A stretch of DNA of 9,656 bases from JAKFWF01 sp031367505 (GCA_031367505.1 JANLPY010000645.1:1-9656); one strand, 5' to 3'. Positions 1 to 7,337 are shown, counted from the stretch's first letter. Notes: a model not told the origin generated them from the sequence alone. Made by a program: numbers and translations.

Positions 1-202
1 GCAGTCATGCCCTCTTTCAGTGCAATCGCCGCCATCACCGCCGCCCCGAATCAATTGATCCACGAGCAATGGAACCAGGAGCGCATCCGCCCGTGAATCG
101 CTAAACGGCAACAGAGTCAGTCTTTTTGCGGACTGGTATTATTCGTGCGGCGGTCAGTCAATCTGCAACTCGATATTGATCGCGCCGCAGTGGCAGCTGC
201 CT

Positions 203-1078
203 TTATGTCAAACTTTGCGGTCGATGAATGCCAACCCCCGCCATCACCAGGGCGATGCCGACAAGATCCTTGGCGGACGGCAATTGCGCAAGGACGAGCG
301 TGCCGATGATCGCTGCCGAGGCGGGCAACAGGCACAACAGCAGCGCAAAACTGGCCCGTGGCAGCCGCGACATGGCGAGCTGATCGCAGACGTAAGGTAT
401 GACCGACGAACACAGGCCGACACCAATGCCCGCAGCCAGGAGGATCGGATCGACCACGACCTTCAACGCCTGCATCAGGCCGATCGGCATGACCGCGATG
501 AAAGCTATGGCCATGGCGGCGCCGAGGCGCTCGATACCACCCGACGCGCCGCCCTCCGAAATCTTATGCCCGAGCATGATGTAGAGCACGAACAGTCCGC
601 CATTCAGGAACGCCCAAGCCAACCCGATAGGGTCGTTTGACCACTTCACGTCAATGAGGATGAGGACGCCGATCACGGCAAGCGTTAGCGCCAGAAAGTT
701 GCGCCGCGTCCGCAGCCCAAAGAGCGCAATGCCGATGGTGCCGATGAACTCGATTGCTGCAACGAGGCACATCGGCAACCGTTCGAGCGCGAGATAGAAC
801 GAACTGTTCATCACCGCGAGGCAGATGCCGAGCGCCACCATAAGGGCGCGCGTGCGAGCGTCAGCCTGAGCAATCGTCGTCCAAGGTTTCGTGATTGGTG
901 CAAAAATGAGCGCCGCGGATGCGATCCGCAACCACGCGACACCAAGTACCCCGACCGCCGGAAACAGCAGGACGGCGAACGCTGGCCCAAGATAGTGGAA
1001 GATGGCGCTAACACCGAACCACGCATGTGGAGGGATTGCGCCAGCAGCGCGAGATAGCGTCAAACCTTGTCTTTGCAT
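203..1078 (-). CDS. EamA/RhtA-like inner-membrane exporter
   Basis: The 291-residue product is almost entirely hydrophobic, with about ten predicted membrane helices arranged as two EamA (DUF6) repeats, roughly residues 15-135 and 145-285. The N-terminal pattern IPPHAWFGVSAIFHYLGPA followed by AVLLFP resembles the RhtA (threonine/homoserine exporter) branch of the drug/metabolite transporter superfamily, and the length is close to that of RhtA (about 295). The expected role is efflux of an amino acid or related small metabolite across the inner membrane; the substrate cannot be read from sequence. The ATG at 1078 is the only sensible start that keeps the first helix, but the ribosome binding site is poor. 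The gene is divergent from an Lrp/AsnC regulator 88 bp away, which suggests it is the regulator's target. Family assignment is firm; the RhtA-like specificity is inference. Confidence 0.9.
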   Translation of the reverse strand: MQRQGLTLSRAAGAIPPHAWFGVSAIFHYLGPAFAVLLFPAVGVLGVAWLRIASAALIFAPITKPWTTIAQADARTRALMVALGICLAVMNSSFYLALERLPMCLVAAIEFIGTIGIALFGLRTRRNFLALTLAVIGVLILIDVKWSNDPIGLAWAFLNGGLFVLYIMLGHKISEGGASGGIERLGAAMAIAFIAVMPIGLMQALKVVVDPILLAAGIGVGLCSSVIPYVCDQLAMSRLPRASFALLLCLLPASAAIIGTLVLAQLPSAKDLVGIALVMAGVGIHRPQSLT

Positions 1079-1087
1079 ACCTTAGCT

Positions 1088-1117
1088 TGCAGCATATGCT
1101 TTCGATATGGAATGCTG
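1088..1117. promoter_or_regulatory. Palindromic candidate operator between exporter and Lrp genes
   Basis: The 88-bp divergent spacer (1079-1166) contains a perfect 10-bp palindrome AGCATATGCT at 1091-1100. A further inverted copy, ATGCTG at 1112-1117, mirrors CAGCAT at 1090-1095. Lrp/AsnC proteins bind short palindromic sites with AT-rich centres, often several in phase, in front of their own gene and the divergent target. The position fits an autoregulatory operator controlling both genes. No convincing -35/-10 pair could be assigned. Function is inferred from symmetry and location only. Confidence 0.4.
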
Positions 1118-1166
1118 AAGCAAAGGTAACAACACTTGAATTCCTTCTGTTGAGAGGAAAAAGCGC

Positions 1167-1640
1167 TTGAACCGCCTTCGCTTCGAAAACACCGCCTTGG
1201 ACGAAATTGATGCCGAAATCCTGGTAACGCTGTCGGTCGAGGCTCGAATGACCATCGCCGACCTTGCCCGCAGGGTGGGATTGTCGGCGCCAAGTGTGGC
1301 CGAGCGGATCAAGCGGCTGGAAGAGGCCGGCGTCATCCTTGGGTATGGCGCTCGCATAAACCCGGCGGCCCTCGGACTACCGCTGGCGGTGCACATTCGC
1401 ATCCGCCCGATGCCCGGTCAGGTTAGTAAGCTCGGCGCGCTGCTGAACAAGCTTCCAGCCATTGTTGAATGCGATCGCATTACCGGCGATGATTGCTACA
1501 TTGCCAGAGCACACGTCGCCTCGGTGCAGGAGCTTGAGAAGCTGATCGACCAGATCATTCCACTGGGGACGACCAATACGGCCATCATTCAGTCCTCGCC
1601 TGTCGAGCGGCGACTTCCACCAATCCCAAAAGAAGCATAG
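1167..1640 (+). CDS. Lrp/AsnC-family transcriptional regulator
   Basis: The 157-residue product has the size and layout of Lrp/AsnC regulators. An N-terminal winged helix-turn-helix (about residues 10-65) carries the family pattern LDEIDAEIL, then MTIADLARRVGLSAPSVAERI, then KRLEEAGVILGY. A C-terminal RAM/AsnC ligand-binding domain (about 72-145) includes ITGDDCYIARAHV, the equivalent of the usual G-D-x-D/C-Y strand-turn that lines the effector pocket. The start is TTG at 1167, supported by the purine-rich GAGAGGAAA at 1152-1160. The divergent EamA exporter suggests that it senses an amino acid and controls that exporter and itself; this is inference from gene order. Family members typically act as dimers or octamers. 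The ligand is not predictable from this sequence. Confidence 0.93.
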   Translation: MNRLRFENTALDEIDAEILVTLSVEARMTIADLARRVGLSAPSVAERIKRLEEAGVILGYGARINPAALGLPLAVHIRIRPMPGQVSKLGALLNKLPAIVECDRITGDDCYIARAHVASVQELEKLIDQIIPLGTTNTAIIQSSPVERRLPPIPKEA

Positions 1641-1659
1641 GCAAGCAGATCTCCTCTGT

Positions 1660-1682
1660 CGGCTTTGGAGCGCGGGGAGCCG
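1660..1682 (+). terminator. Weak stem-loop after the Lrp gene
   Basis: CGGCT at 1660-1664 can pair with AGCCG at 1678-1682, extendable by G-U pairs, about 20 bp after the regulator's stop codon. It is followed by GTTTCT rather than a real U tract, so this is at best a weak intrinsic terminator. It could equally be part of the end of the IS remnant next to it. Confidence 0.2.
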
Positions 1683-1741
1683 TTTCTAGGAGCCCTTGTG
1701 CGTCCGTTTGCTAAAGTGGTGCAGACTGGACCTCCTCGCAT

Positions 1742-1905
1742 TTACTGGAGAGCCGTTGTCTCTTGCTTTTCGTTGGCGTGCAATGTTGTCTCGAAGGCGG
1801 CCGGGTTCTTGTAGCCGAGGCTGGAATGTCGTCTGCGAAGATTGTAGAAGCCTTCGATGTATTGGCCAATGGCATCACGTTTCGCCAAATTAACCTTCGT
1901 GCATC
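1742..1905 (-). pseudogene. IS3-family transposase (OrfB) C-terminal remnant
   Basis: Reading the minus strand from about 1905 to the TAA at 1744-1742 gives AKRDAIGQYIEGFYNLRRRH followed by SSLGYKNPAAFE and a short tail ending TTALQ. This is the hallmark end of the IS3-family OrfB integrase (rve/DDE) domain: Y-I-x-x-F-Y-N, then R-R-H-S-x-L-G-Y, then P. Only the last ~50 codons survive. The catalytic DDE residues, OrfA and the start are absent, so it cannot transpose. The recognisable homology begins within about 10 bp of the adaptor gene's stop codon, suggesting a deletion or insertion junction there. The matching IS terminal repeat would be expected in 1645-1741, but none could be identified with confidence. 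The subgroup is not assignable by eye. Confidence 0.85.
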
Positions 1906-1910
1906 GTTTC

Positions 1911-3218
1911 TCAACGCTCGCGCATTGCTTCTTGCCGAACGATCTGGATGGGACGCAGTAAATAATCGAGCACGGATTTGCGGCCGGTTTGTATATCGGC
2001 GGTGACGATCATGCCCGGTATGATGGGCAATGCATCCGATTGCGAGCCCAGATAGTTGCGGTCAGTACGCAAGATAACCCTGTAGTATGGATTGCCCTTT
2101 TCGTCGGGAATGGTGTCGGCGCCGATCCGTTCGACCTTTGCCGGCAGGTCGCCATAGACCGTGTAATTGTAGGCCGTGACCTTGACGCTCGCCGCCTGCC
2201 CCGGTCTGATGAACGCAACATCTTGTGGTCGCACGCGTGCCTCGACCAGCAGATTGTCATCGAGTGGTACGATTTCGACAATGCTCTCGCCTGGCCGCAC
2301 AACGCCGCCAACAGTCGTTACCACGAGCTTGTTGACGATGCCGTTGACGGGGGAACGCATGGTGGTGCGCCGCACGCGATCTTGCGCACCCCGCAGGCTC
2401 TCTTCCGTCACGGCAAGACTGGCGTTGCTTTCTGCGAGACCTTCGCTCGCGCGAGATTTGAACGTTAATATCGCTGTCTGCAGTTTGGCTGCGGCTTCGG
2501 CAATCGCCGCATCGGTTCGCGGAAGCGACGCATTTAGTACGGCGATATCGCGTTGCTCAGTGCGGTACTGGCGCTCGATCCGCAGAAGTTCCATTTCCGG
2601 ATAGGCGCCGCGTCGTTTGAGCTCCCGGCCAAGCTCCAGCTCACGCTGCACGTATGTGGCAGTCGCCTTCGTCTCGTCCAACCGTGTGGTGATTTCCGTT
2701 TGCTCGAGCCGGCGTTGCGCCAATTGCTGTTGGATGACGGCTAGTTCTTCATTCAGCGAAGCCTTGCGCGCGCCGTACAGTGCCATCTCTGCATCGATGA
2801 TCAGACGATCCAGTGTGAGCCCGGTGAACGATGGTTCGTGACCGGTGGCTTCTGCCTCAAGACGTACTTTGCGCGCAGCGAGCGCCATCCGCTTTTGCTG
2901 CAACTCGCCTAACAGTGATGACAAGCCAACGTCGTCGATCCGGAGCAGCGGCGTTCCCGCCTGAACTTTTTGCCCTTCCTTGACCTCGATTGCCGCGATG
3001 ATGCCAGCTTCAAGCGGTTGCACGACTTGCACTTGACTGGAAGGGATGACCTTGCCCTCACCATGCGTGACCTCATCGAGAACGGCAAAATGTGCCCACA
3101 GTAGCGAGGCCAAGAGGCTGAGTGCAACAATCCATAAGAGCCTCGATGAAGCGTGCGAGCGCTGACGATCGAGCGCTGTCGCGACGTCGGTGGCGAACGT
3201 TTGCTCGAGCCGCTTCAT
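1911..3218 (-). CDS. HlyD-family type I secretion periplasmic adaptor
   Basis: The product (435 residues from ATG 3218) is the membrane-fusion protein linking the ABC exporter to the TolC-like channel. A cytoplasmic N-terminus is followed by one membrane helix (about residues 27-47, LLWIVALSLLASLLW). A lipoyl half-motif (VVQPLEAGIIAAIEVKEGQ) comes next, then a long alpha-helical/coiled-coil hairpin rich in E, R, Q and L (about 90-285). The second lipoyl half is MRSPVNGIVNKLVVTTVGG, followed by a beta-barrel and the typical HlyD end (PGMIVTADIQTG, then KSVLDYLLRPI). Length matches LapC/HlyD adaptors. The frame extends to ATG 3236, which overlaps the ABC stop as ATGA. However, a strong Shine-Dalgarno (AGAGGGGAGG, 3233-3224) lies 5 nt before ATG 3218, so that start is preferred. 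Translation is probably coupled to the ABC gene. The C-terminus looks complete despite the IS remnant directly downstream. Confidence 0.95.
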   Translation of the reverse strand: MKRLEQTFATDVATALDRQRSHASSRLLWIVALSLLASLLWAHFAVLDEVTHGEGKVIPSSQVQVVQPLEAGIIAAIEVKEGQKVQAGTPLLRIDDVGLSSLLGELQQKRMALAARKVRLEAEATGHEPSFTGLTLDRLIIDAEMALYGARKASLNEELAVIQQQLAQRRLEQTEITTRLDETKATATYVQRELELGRELKRRGAYPEMELLRIERQYRTEQRDIAVLNASLPRTDAAIAEAAAKLQTAILTFKSRASEGLAESNASLAVTEESLRGAQDRVRRTTMRSPVNGIVNKLVVTTVGGVVRPGESIVEIVPLDDNLLVEARVRPQDVAFIRPGQAASVKVTAYNYTVYGDLPAKVERIGADTIPDEKGNPYYRVILRTDRNYLGSQSDALPIIPGMIVTADIQTGRKSVLDYLLRPIQIVRQEAMRER

Positions 3219-3223
3219 TCGAG

Positions 3224-3233
3224 CCTCCCCTCT
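3224..3233 (-). promoter_or_regulatory. Strong ribosome binding site deciding the HlyD start
   Basis: On the minus strand AGAGGGGAGG precedes ATG 3218 with a 5-nt gap. The upstream ATG (3236) overlaps the ABC stop codon and has no recognisable Shine-Dalgarno. This favours the shorter adaptor while leaving translational coupling intact. Confidence 0.65.
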
Positions 3234-5404
3234 CATCCCGCAGCTTTCACAATGGTTGGCGTTCTGGTGGCCTCGCGAAGTCGGGCTAGAACCTCATCTT
3301 TTGGGCCGTCGAGAATGATGCGGCCGCTTTCGAATACGATAAGTCGATCGACCAATTCGAGCAGGCCATCACGGTGCGTCGAGATCAGGAGTGTCGTGCC
3401 CGGTTCAAGTTCACGTCTCAGGTTGGCAACCAGCGTACGCTCGGTCGCGGTGTCCATTGCCGAAGAGGGCTCGTCGAGGAACAAGATTTTGGGTTCTCTG
3501 ATGAGCACGCGGGCAAGACCGATCGCTTGGCGCTGGCCACCCGACAGTGAGCGGCCACGTTCGGCGACCGGCATCGCCAAGCCCATTGGCTGGCGCGCCG
3601 CAAACGCATCGACGCCAGTTATGCGGACCGCCCGTTCGATGACATCGGAATTCGCGTCAGGGCGGCCAATGACTATGTTATCGCGCAGAGTGGCCGAGAA
3701 AAGTTCGGTATCTTGCGGGCAGAACCCAACGAGCGAGCGCAGATCGGCGCCGAACTGACGGACGTCCATGCCGTCGATGAGGATTTGACCGGATGATGGC
3801 TCGTAGAGGCCCGACAACAACCGGCCGATCGACGTTTTTCCCGATCCGATGCGTCCGATCAGGCCGACGCGTTCGCCGCTCGTAATTGTAACTGAGATGT
3901 CGGTCAGGGCTGCGACGCTGGCGCCTGGATATGTCAGCGAGACATTAGTGAAAACGATATCGCCCAGGCGGGGTGACCGGCCATCGCCAGACGTCGCCGG
4001 CTCAAATGGCGCAGACATCAAAGTATCGAGTGTTCTGAAGGCGCCCCATGCCTGATGGGCGCGCGCCAACGTCTGTACGATTCCGCCGAGGGGCGCCAGC
4101 ACACGTCCCGACAATATGCTTGCAGCGATGAGCGATCCGACGGTGATGCTGCCATCCAGTACCAAAAATACGCCCCACACGACGGTGACGATCGAGACCG
4201 CTTGATTGACGAAGACGACCATGTTTGTCGACAAATTGGCCCAGAAGCGCGCCTGCGTGGTCGTGCGGCTGGTGGCCGCAACCGCCTCACTCCAAACCCG
4301 CCGCAGATAACTTTCGGCGCCAATGCTCTTGATTGTCTCGATCGATCCGGCAGCTTCGACCAGCACGCCATGGCGCCGCGCGCCGTCGGCCTGACTGGCC
4401 CGTACTGCCCGGGCCAGCGGCACCTGCACAAGGATCGCGCAGAGCAGGACGATACCAACTGCGGCCAGCGGGACGAGTGCCAGAGGCCCCACAAACATCC
4501 ACATCACCGCCATGAAGATGCCGATGAAGAACAGGTCCGTCACCGCGATCAAAGTCGAGGAGGTCATGATATCGCGAACGGAATCGAACTCGCGCAGTTG
4601 GCTCGCGAGTGCACCGGCCGATGCTGGCCGCGATTCAAGCCGCAGGTTGAGCAATCGGTCGAACAGGCGGCCCGCAACCGCGAGGTCAACGCGCCGGCCG
4701 GTTTGGTCGACGATGCTGGAGCGTAGAGTACGAAGCACCGCGTCGATCAGCAACGCGAGCATGACGCCGGCGGTCAATGCCCAGAGCGTCGGGACGGCAA
4801 GATTGGGAATAACGCGATCGTACACGTTCTTGACGAACAGCGGTGCGGCGATCCCAACGAGATTGATCAGAAATGCGGCGAACGCGACTTGGCTATAGTC
4901 GCGCCAGAACGCTCTGAAGGTGGACCAGAACCAGTGACCTTTCGTTTCTGGCCTCGCTGCTGCCGGTGCCGATTGAGTGTTCGAAGCCGGTTTGATGAAA
5001 ACAACAATGCCGGAATGTGTTTTTGCTAGATCCCTGAGTTTGCATCGGTGCTCGCTCTTGCCCGCTATCGGTACGACGACCGTTGCCTCGTTTCGCCTGA
5101 TTGACAGTTTGGTCAGCAACATTGCCTGTCCGTCGGCGTCGAAAATAATCACGGGGAGTGTCACTGCCGGTACGGATTTGAGAGGCATTGTCGCCACGTG
5201 GACGTCAAAGCCGAGATCGGGCGCTACGTCGACGAGTGAGCTCAAAGTCATGCCGCGCGGATCATAAGGCTGCCGGCGCAAAATATCGGCGGAGCTTACG
5301 TTTCGGCCGTGACGCAATGCGATATCGGCGAACGCCGCCGCCAAGCCGTTTTGGCTGGCGCTCGGAGTGCGCTCCTCCGTATCATTTAGTACTGTCGATA
5401 GCAT
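3233..5404 (-). CDS. Type I secretion ABC exporter (permease-ATPase fusion)
   Basis: The 723-residue product (from ATG 5404) is an inner-membrane half-exporter of the LapB/HlyB type that powers type I secretion. Residues about 15-130 form a C39-peptidase-like domain, but the catalytic Cys position reads NGLAAAF and the His region reads PVIIFDADGQAMLL. Both catalytic residues are missing, so it is a substrate-docking rather than a processing domain. Six membrane helices follow (about 160-430). The ATPase has Walker A GRIGSGKT (Lys523), ABC signature LSGGQ (620-624), Walker B FLDEP (Glu645) and a switch His677 in STHRDG. The frame extends to TTG 5452 (16 more residues), but neither start has a clear Shine-Dalgarno; ATG was chosen as the stronger codon. 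It lies 210 bp after the TolC-like gene and overlaps the adaptor frame as ATGA. The likely substrate is the divergent giant adhesin. Confidence 0.95.
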   Translation of the reverse strand: MLSTVLNDTEERTPSASQNGLAAAFADIALRHGRNVSSADILRRQPYDPRGMTLSSLVDVAPDLGFDVHVATMPLKSVPAVTLPVIIFDADGQAMLLTKLSIRRNEATVVVPIAGKSEHRCKLRDLAKTHSGIVVFIKPASNTQSAPAAARPETKGHWFWSTFRAFWRDYSQVAFAAFLINLVGIAAPLFVKNVYDRVIPNLAVPTLWALTAGVMLALLIDAVLRTLRSSIVDQTGRRVDLAVAGRLFDRLLNLRLESRPASAGALASQLREFDSVRDIMTSSTLIAVTDLFFIGIFMAVMWMFVGPLALVPLAAVGIVLLCAILVQVPLARAVRASQADGARRHGVLVEAAGSIETIKSIGAESYLRRVWSEAVAATSRTTTQARFWANLSTNMVVFVNQAVSIVTVVWGVFLVLDGSITVGSLIAASILSGRVLAPLGGIVQTLARAHQAWGAFRTLDTLMSAPFEPATSGDGRSPRLGDIVFTNVSLTYPGASVAALTDISVTITSGERVGLIGRIGSGKTSIGRLLSGLYEPSSGQILIDGMDVRQFGADLRSLVGFCPQDTELFSATLRDNIVIGRPDANSDVIERAVRITGVDAFAARQPMGLAMPVAERGRSLSGGQRQAIGLARVLIREPKILFLDEPSSAMDTATERTLVANLRRELEPGTTLLISTHRDGLLELVDRLIVFESGRIILDGPKDEVLARLREATRTPTIVKAAG

Positions 5405-5474
5405 ATGAAAACGCCGGTACAGTGGCTTCGAATATAGTTTGGGGTTAAGCAATTTTATTAAGTCGATTATCTAA

Positions 5475-5498
5475 TAACAGCACGCAAATGCGCTGTTA
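5475..5498 (-). promoter_or_regulatory. Inverted repeat between channel and ABC genes
   Basis: TAACAGC at 5475-5481 and GCTGTTA at 5492-5498 form a perfect 7-bp inverted repeat with a 10-nt spacer, about 70 bp upstream of the ABC ATG in the only sizeable gap of the secretion operon. On the minus strand the repeat is followed by TTAGATAATCGACTTAATAAAA, an AT-rich stretch written here from the base after the repeat. It could be a regulator site or an mRNA hairpin that adjusts expression of the ABC and adaptor genes relative to the channel. It is not a canonical terminator because the following stretch is mixed A/T. Confidence 0.35.
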
Positions 5499-5614
5499 AC
5501 AAGCAAACTTCGTACCAATTAGCGCGGCTTCGAAAAGGCGGACTCAAATTTGTAATCGATCCGCTGCCGCGTCGACTTGGCGATCGGCTGAGATGCGTTG
5601 CGCTCGACCACCAA

Positions 5615-6988
5615 TCAGCGGCGCAGCAGCGGGTGTAAGCCGGGCCGGTCGTGGGCATCGCGGTTCCATGGCCGAAGATCCTCTTCGGCTTCGACGTTCG
5701 ACGCAATATGGAAGTGCTCTAACAGATTGCCTGTTGCTGCGATCAGTTGATATCGAGAATACACCGCCAGCGCACTCGACGTACTGCGCTGGATTTGGGC
5801 ATTGAAGTGTACGTTTTGCGCTTCCAAGAGGTCGAGCATGCTGCGGCGGCCGCCTTCGAATTCCTGGCGATAGGCGCTTGTCAGCCGTTTGCCGGCATCA
5901 ATTTGCCGATCGAGTACAGCGACCCGTTCGTCATTCGTCTTGATGTCGGACCACGCTCTCATCACCGCCTCGTCCACATCGCGCCGTAGCCGGTCGAGGC
6001 GCGACTCCGCCTCGGCCAGACGCTCGCCCTTTTCGCGCCGGCGCGCCTGGTCTATGTGCCCATTGAACATGTTCCAGGACATCACAAGCTTTGCGGAGGC
6101 ATCATTGTTGGCCCCCTTGATGCCATTGATATCGTGGCCGGCGGTGCCTCGACCCTCGAGCGCCACGTTCGGTCTGAACGCTGCTTCGCTCTGCGAGAAG
6201 TCTGCGCGGGCGGCGGCGACATCCTTGTCGGCGGCATGCAACGTGGGATTGTTGTCGCGCGCTTTGCGGATGGCCGCCTCGCGTCCACCAGGCAGAATAT
6301 TCGGCTTTGGCACCGGTTCAAGGTTCGCATGCCGCGTACCAACCAGGTTGACGTAGCGAGCTTCCGCCAAACCAAGAGTGCGCTTGATATCTGCGCGAAT
6401 AGCCTCGGCGGCATACAGACGCTCTTGCGCCAAAAACACTTCGCCTTGGGTGGATGCGCCGCCTTGACTGCGAGTCTGCACCAGCGCCAGTAAATCGCGG
6501 TGGATCCGGATGTTTTCCTCAGATAACCGAAGGATGCGCGTGAAACGGCTTACGTCGATGTACGATTGCAGCGTTTCGATCGCGATCAATTCTGATCGTT
6601 CACGCACGCGAAGTGCCGCCCCGCCGACACGCGCCGACTGCTTTTCGATCTCAGCTTGGCGATATCCGCCGTCGAATAGCGTTTGTCGAGCAACCAGTCC
6701 ACCGGAGTCACCCCAGCGACTATCTTGGTTTACGCCTGAGGACGGCCGATGGTTATAAGCAAAACCGGCCGATGCCTCGAGATCTAGTCGTGGGAGATAA
6801 AGCCCACGTCCCTGGTTCAATTCCTCATCGACCGCTCGGCGGTTCGCGGCGGCTTCTTGGATCTGCGGGTTGTTTTGGACCGCCAGCGCTACAGCTTCGC
6901 GTACGGATGCGGCTTGCGCTGCGGGAGTGGCGCCAACTAGAAAAATCAAAGCTGCCGATCGCGCAATCAAAAAAAATGTAAAATGCAT
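5615..6988 (-). CDS. TolC-family outer-membrane channel of the type I system
   Basis: The product (457 residues from ATG 6988) is the outer-membrane channel-tunnel partner of the ABC exporter and HlyD adaptor. A Sec signal peptide is visible: a short N-terminus with Arg, a hydrophobic core (SAALIFLVGA) and a likely cleavage after AQA at about residue 26. The mature part begins SVREAVALAVQNNPQIQEA, the usual start of an outer-membrane efflux repeat. It contains two internally similar halves, each with long amphipathic helices, for example around ETLQSYIDVSRFTRIL and EFEGGRRSMLDLLEAQNVHF; the latter is the conserved end of the second repeat in AggA/LapE-type proteins. Length is normal for the family. 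A GTG at 6997 could be used, but GGTGAG sits just upstream of ATG 6988 as a ribosome binding site. It is the first gene of the minus-strand secretion operon. Confidence 0.94.
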   Translation of the reverse strand: MHFTFFLIARSAALIFLVGATPAAQAASVREAVALAVQNNPQIQEAAANRRAVDEELNQGRGLYLPRLDLEASAGFAYNHRPSSGVNQDSRWGDSGGLVARQTLFDGGYRQAEIEKQSARVGGAALRVRERSELIAIETLQSYIDVSRFTRILRLSEENIRIHRDLLALVQTRSQGGASTQGEVFLAQERLYAAEAIRADIKRTLGLAEARYVNLVGTRHANLEPVPKPNILPGGREAAIRKARDNNPTLHAADKDVAAARADFSQSEAAFRPNVALEGRGTAGHDINGIKGANNDASAKLVMSWNMFNGHIDQARRREKGERLAEAESRLDRLRRDVDEAVMRAWSDIKTNDERVAVLDRQIDAGKRLTSAYRQEFEGGRRSMLDLLEAQNVHFNAQIQRSTSSALAVYSRYQLIAATGNLLEHFHIASNVEAEEDLRPWNRDAHDRPGLHPLLRR

Positions 6989-7257
6989 TTCGCTCACCCG
7001 AGATCGTCTATTCCGACCTACAACCTTTTAATTTGCTCACCCGACCTTTCGATCCGTCGGAAATTAAATGTGTATAGTTACGGCCGTAGACGCAATCGTT
7101 AGTTTTATATTAGGATCTAGTATCTGCGATATTTTTGACCATTGTGCTACTCCGGCATCAACTTCAATTGCGCATGACGAAGGCGTCTTGCGAATTGTTA
7201 GACTATGGAATATCAGTTCATATTTGGCGAGGTTTTGGAAAAATATTTCTATCGATG

Positions 7258-7274
7258 ACCCACTTTACGTGGGT
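7258..7274 (+). repeat. Perfect 6-bp hairpin in the adhesin leader
   Basis: ACCCAC and GTGGGT enclose a 5-nt loop (TTTAC), ending 53 bp before the adhesin's ribosome binding site. It would sit in the 5' leader if transcription starts upstream, or act as a dyad operator. There is no U tract, so a terminator is unlikely. Confidence 0.3.
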
Positions 7275-7327
7275 GGCTTGGTGGCTGTTCGTGTAACTGC
7301 CCATTGCGGATCGTAGCGTTAAGCGTT

Positions 7328-7332
7328 GGAGG
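7328..7332 (+). promoter_or_regulatory. Ribosome binding site fixing the adhesin GTG start
   Basis: GGAGG lies 5 nt before GTG 7338, and an in-frame TAA at 7320-7322 rules out most upstream starts. Together they place the start of the giant gene securely even though it is not an ATG. Confidence 0.8.
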
Positions 7333-7337
7333 CGTCC

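Larger units (their letters stand above)
6998..7337. promoter_or_regulatory. AT-rich divergent control region of secretion operon and adhesin
   Basis: This 340-bp gap separates the channel gene from the adhesin gene and is visibly richer in A+T than its neighbours. It must hold promoters for both directions. Seen in it: a 10-bp direct repeat GCTCACCCGA (6992-7001 and 7035-7044), a perfect palindrome TACGGCCGTA (7079-7088), AATAT/ATATT arms (7209-7213 and 7220-7224), the palindrome AAATATTT (7241-7248), and the hairpin ACCCAC/GTGGGT (7258-7263 and 7269-7274). A possible plus-strand sigma-70-like promoter is TTGCGA (7188-7193), 17 nt, TATCAG (7211-7216); TTGACC at 7135-7140 is another -35-like element without a good partner. 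Promoter calls are weak; the region's regulatory role is inferred from its position. Confidence 0.55.

Noticed and set aside
192..201. Palindrome GGCAGCTGCC right after the exporter stop codon, considered as a terminator.
   Set aside because: It has no loop and no following U tract on the minus strand, so it does not meet the pattern of an intrinsic terminator.
1..202. A plus-strand frame open from base 1 to a TGA at 94-96, and a minus-strand frame starting at ATG 35 and running off the left edge (MAAIALKEGMTA).
   Set aside because: Both are too short to recognise. Either could be a real gene end or start, but nothing in the visible residues decides it. Apart from a GGCAGCTGCC palindrome at 192-201, nothing else is seen in this stretch.
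1711..1914. Open frames at 1696-1893, 1763-2005 and 1711-1914 as separate small genes.
   Set aside because: They are out-of-frame readings over the IS3 transposase remnant; the frame with clear OrfB homology explains the region.
4055..4726. A 223-codon plus-strand frame opposite the ABC exporter.
   Set aside because: Composition (rich in Arg, Asp, His, Gln) is that of an antisense frame of a membrane protein gene; the opposite strand carries an unambiguous ABC transporter.
7068..7316. An 82-codon open frame on the plus strand inside the divergent control region.
   Set aside because: No clear ribosome binding site, no recognisable family, AT-rich composition unlike the neighbouring genes, and it would fill nearly the whole promoter region. 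Probably chance, though a small protein cannot be fully excluded.
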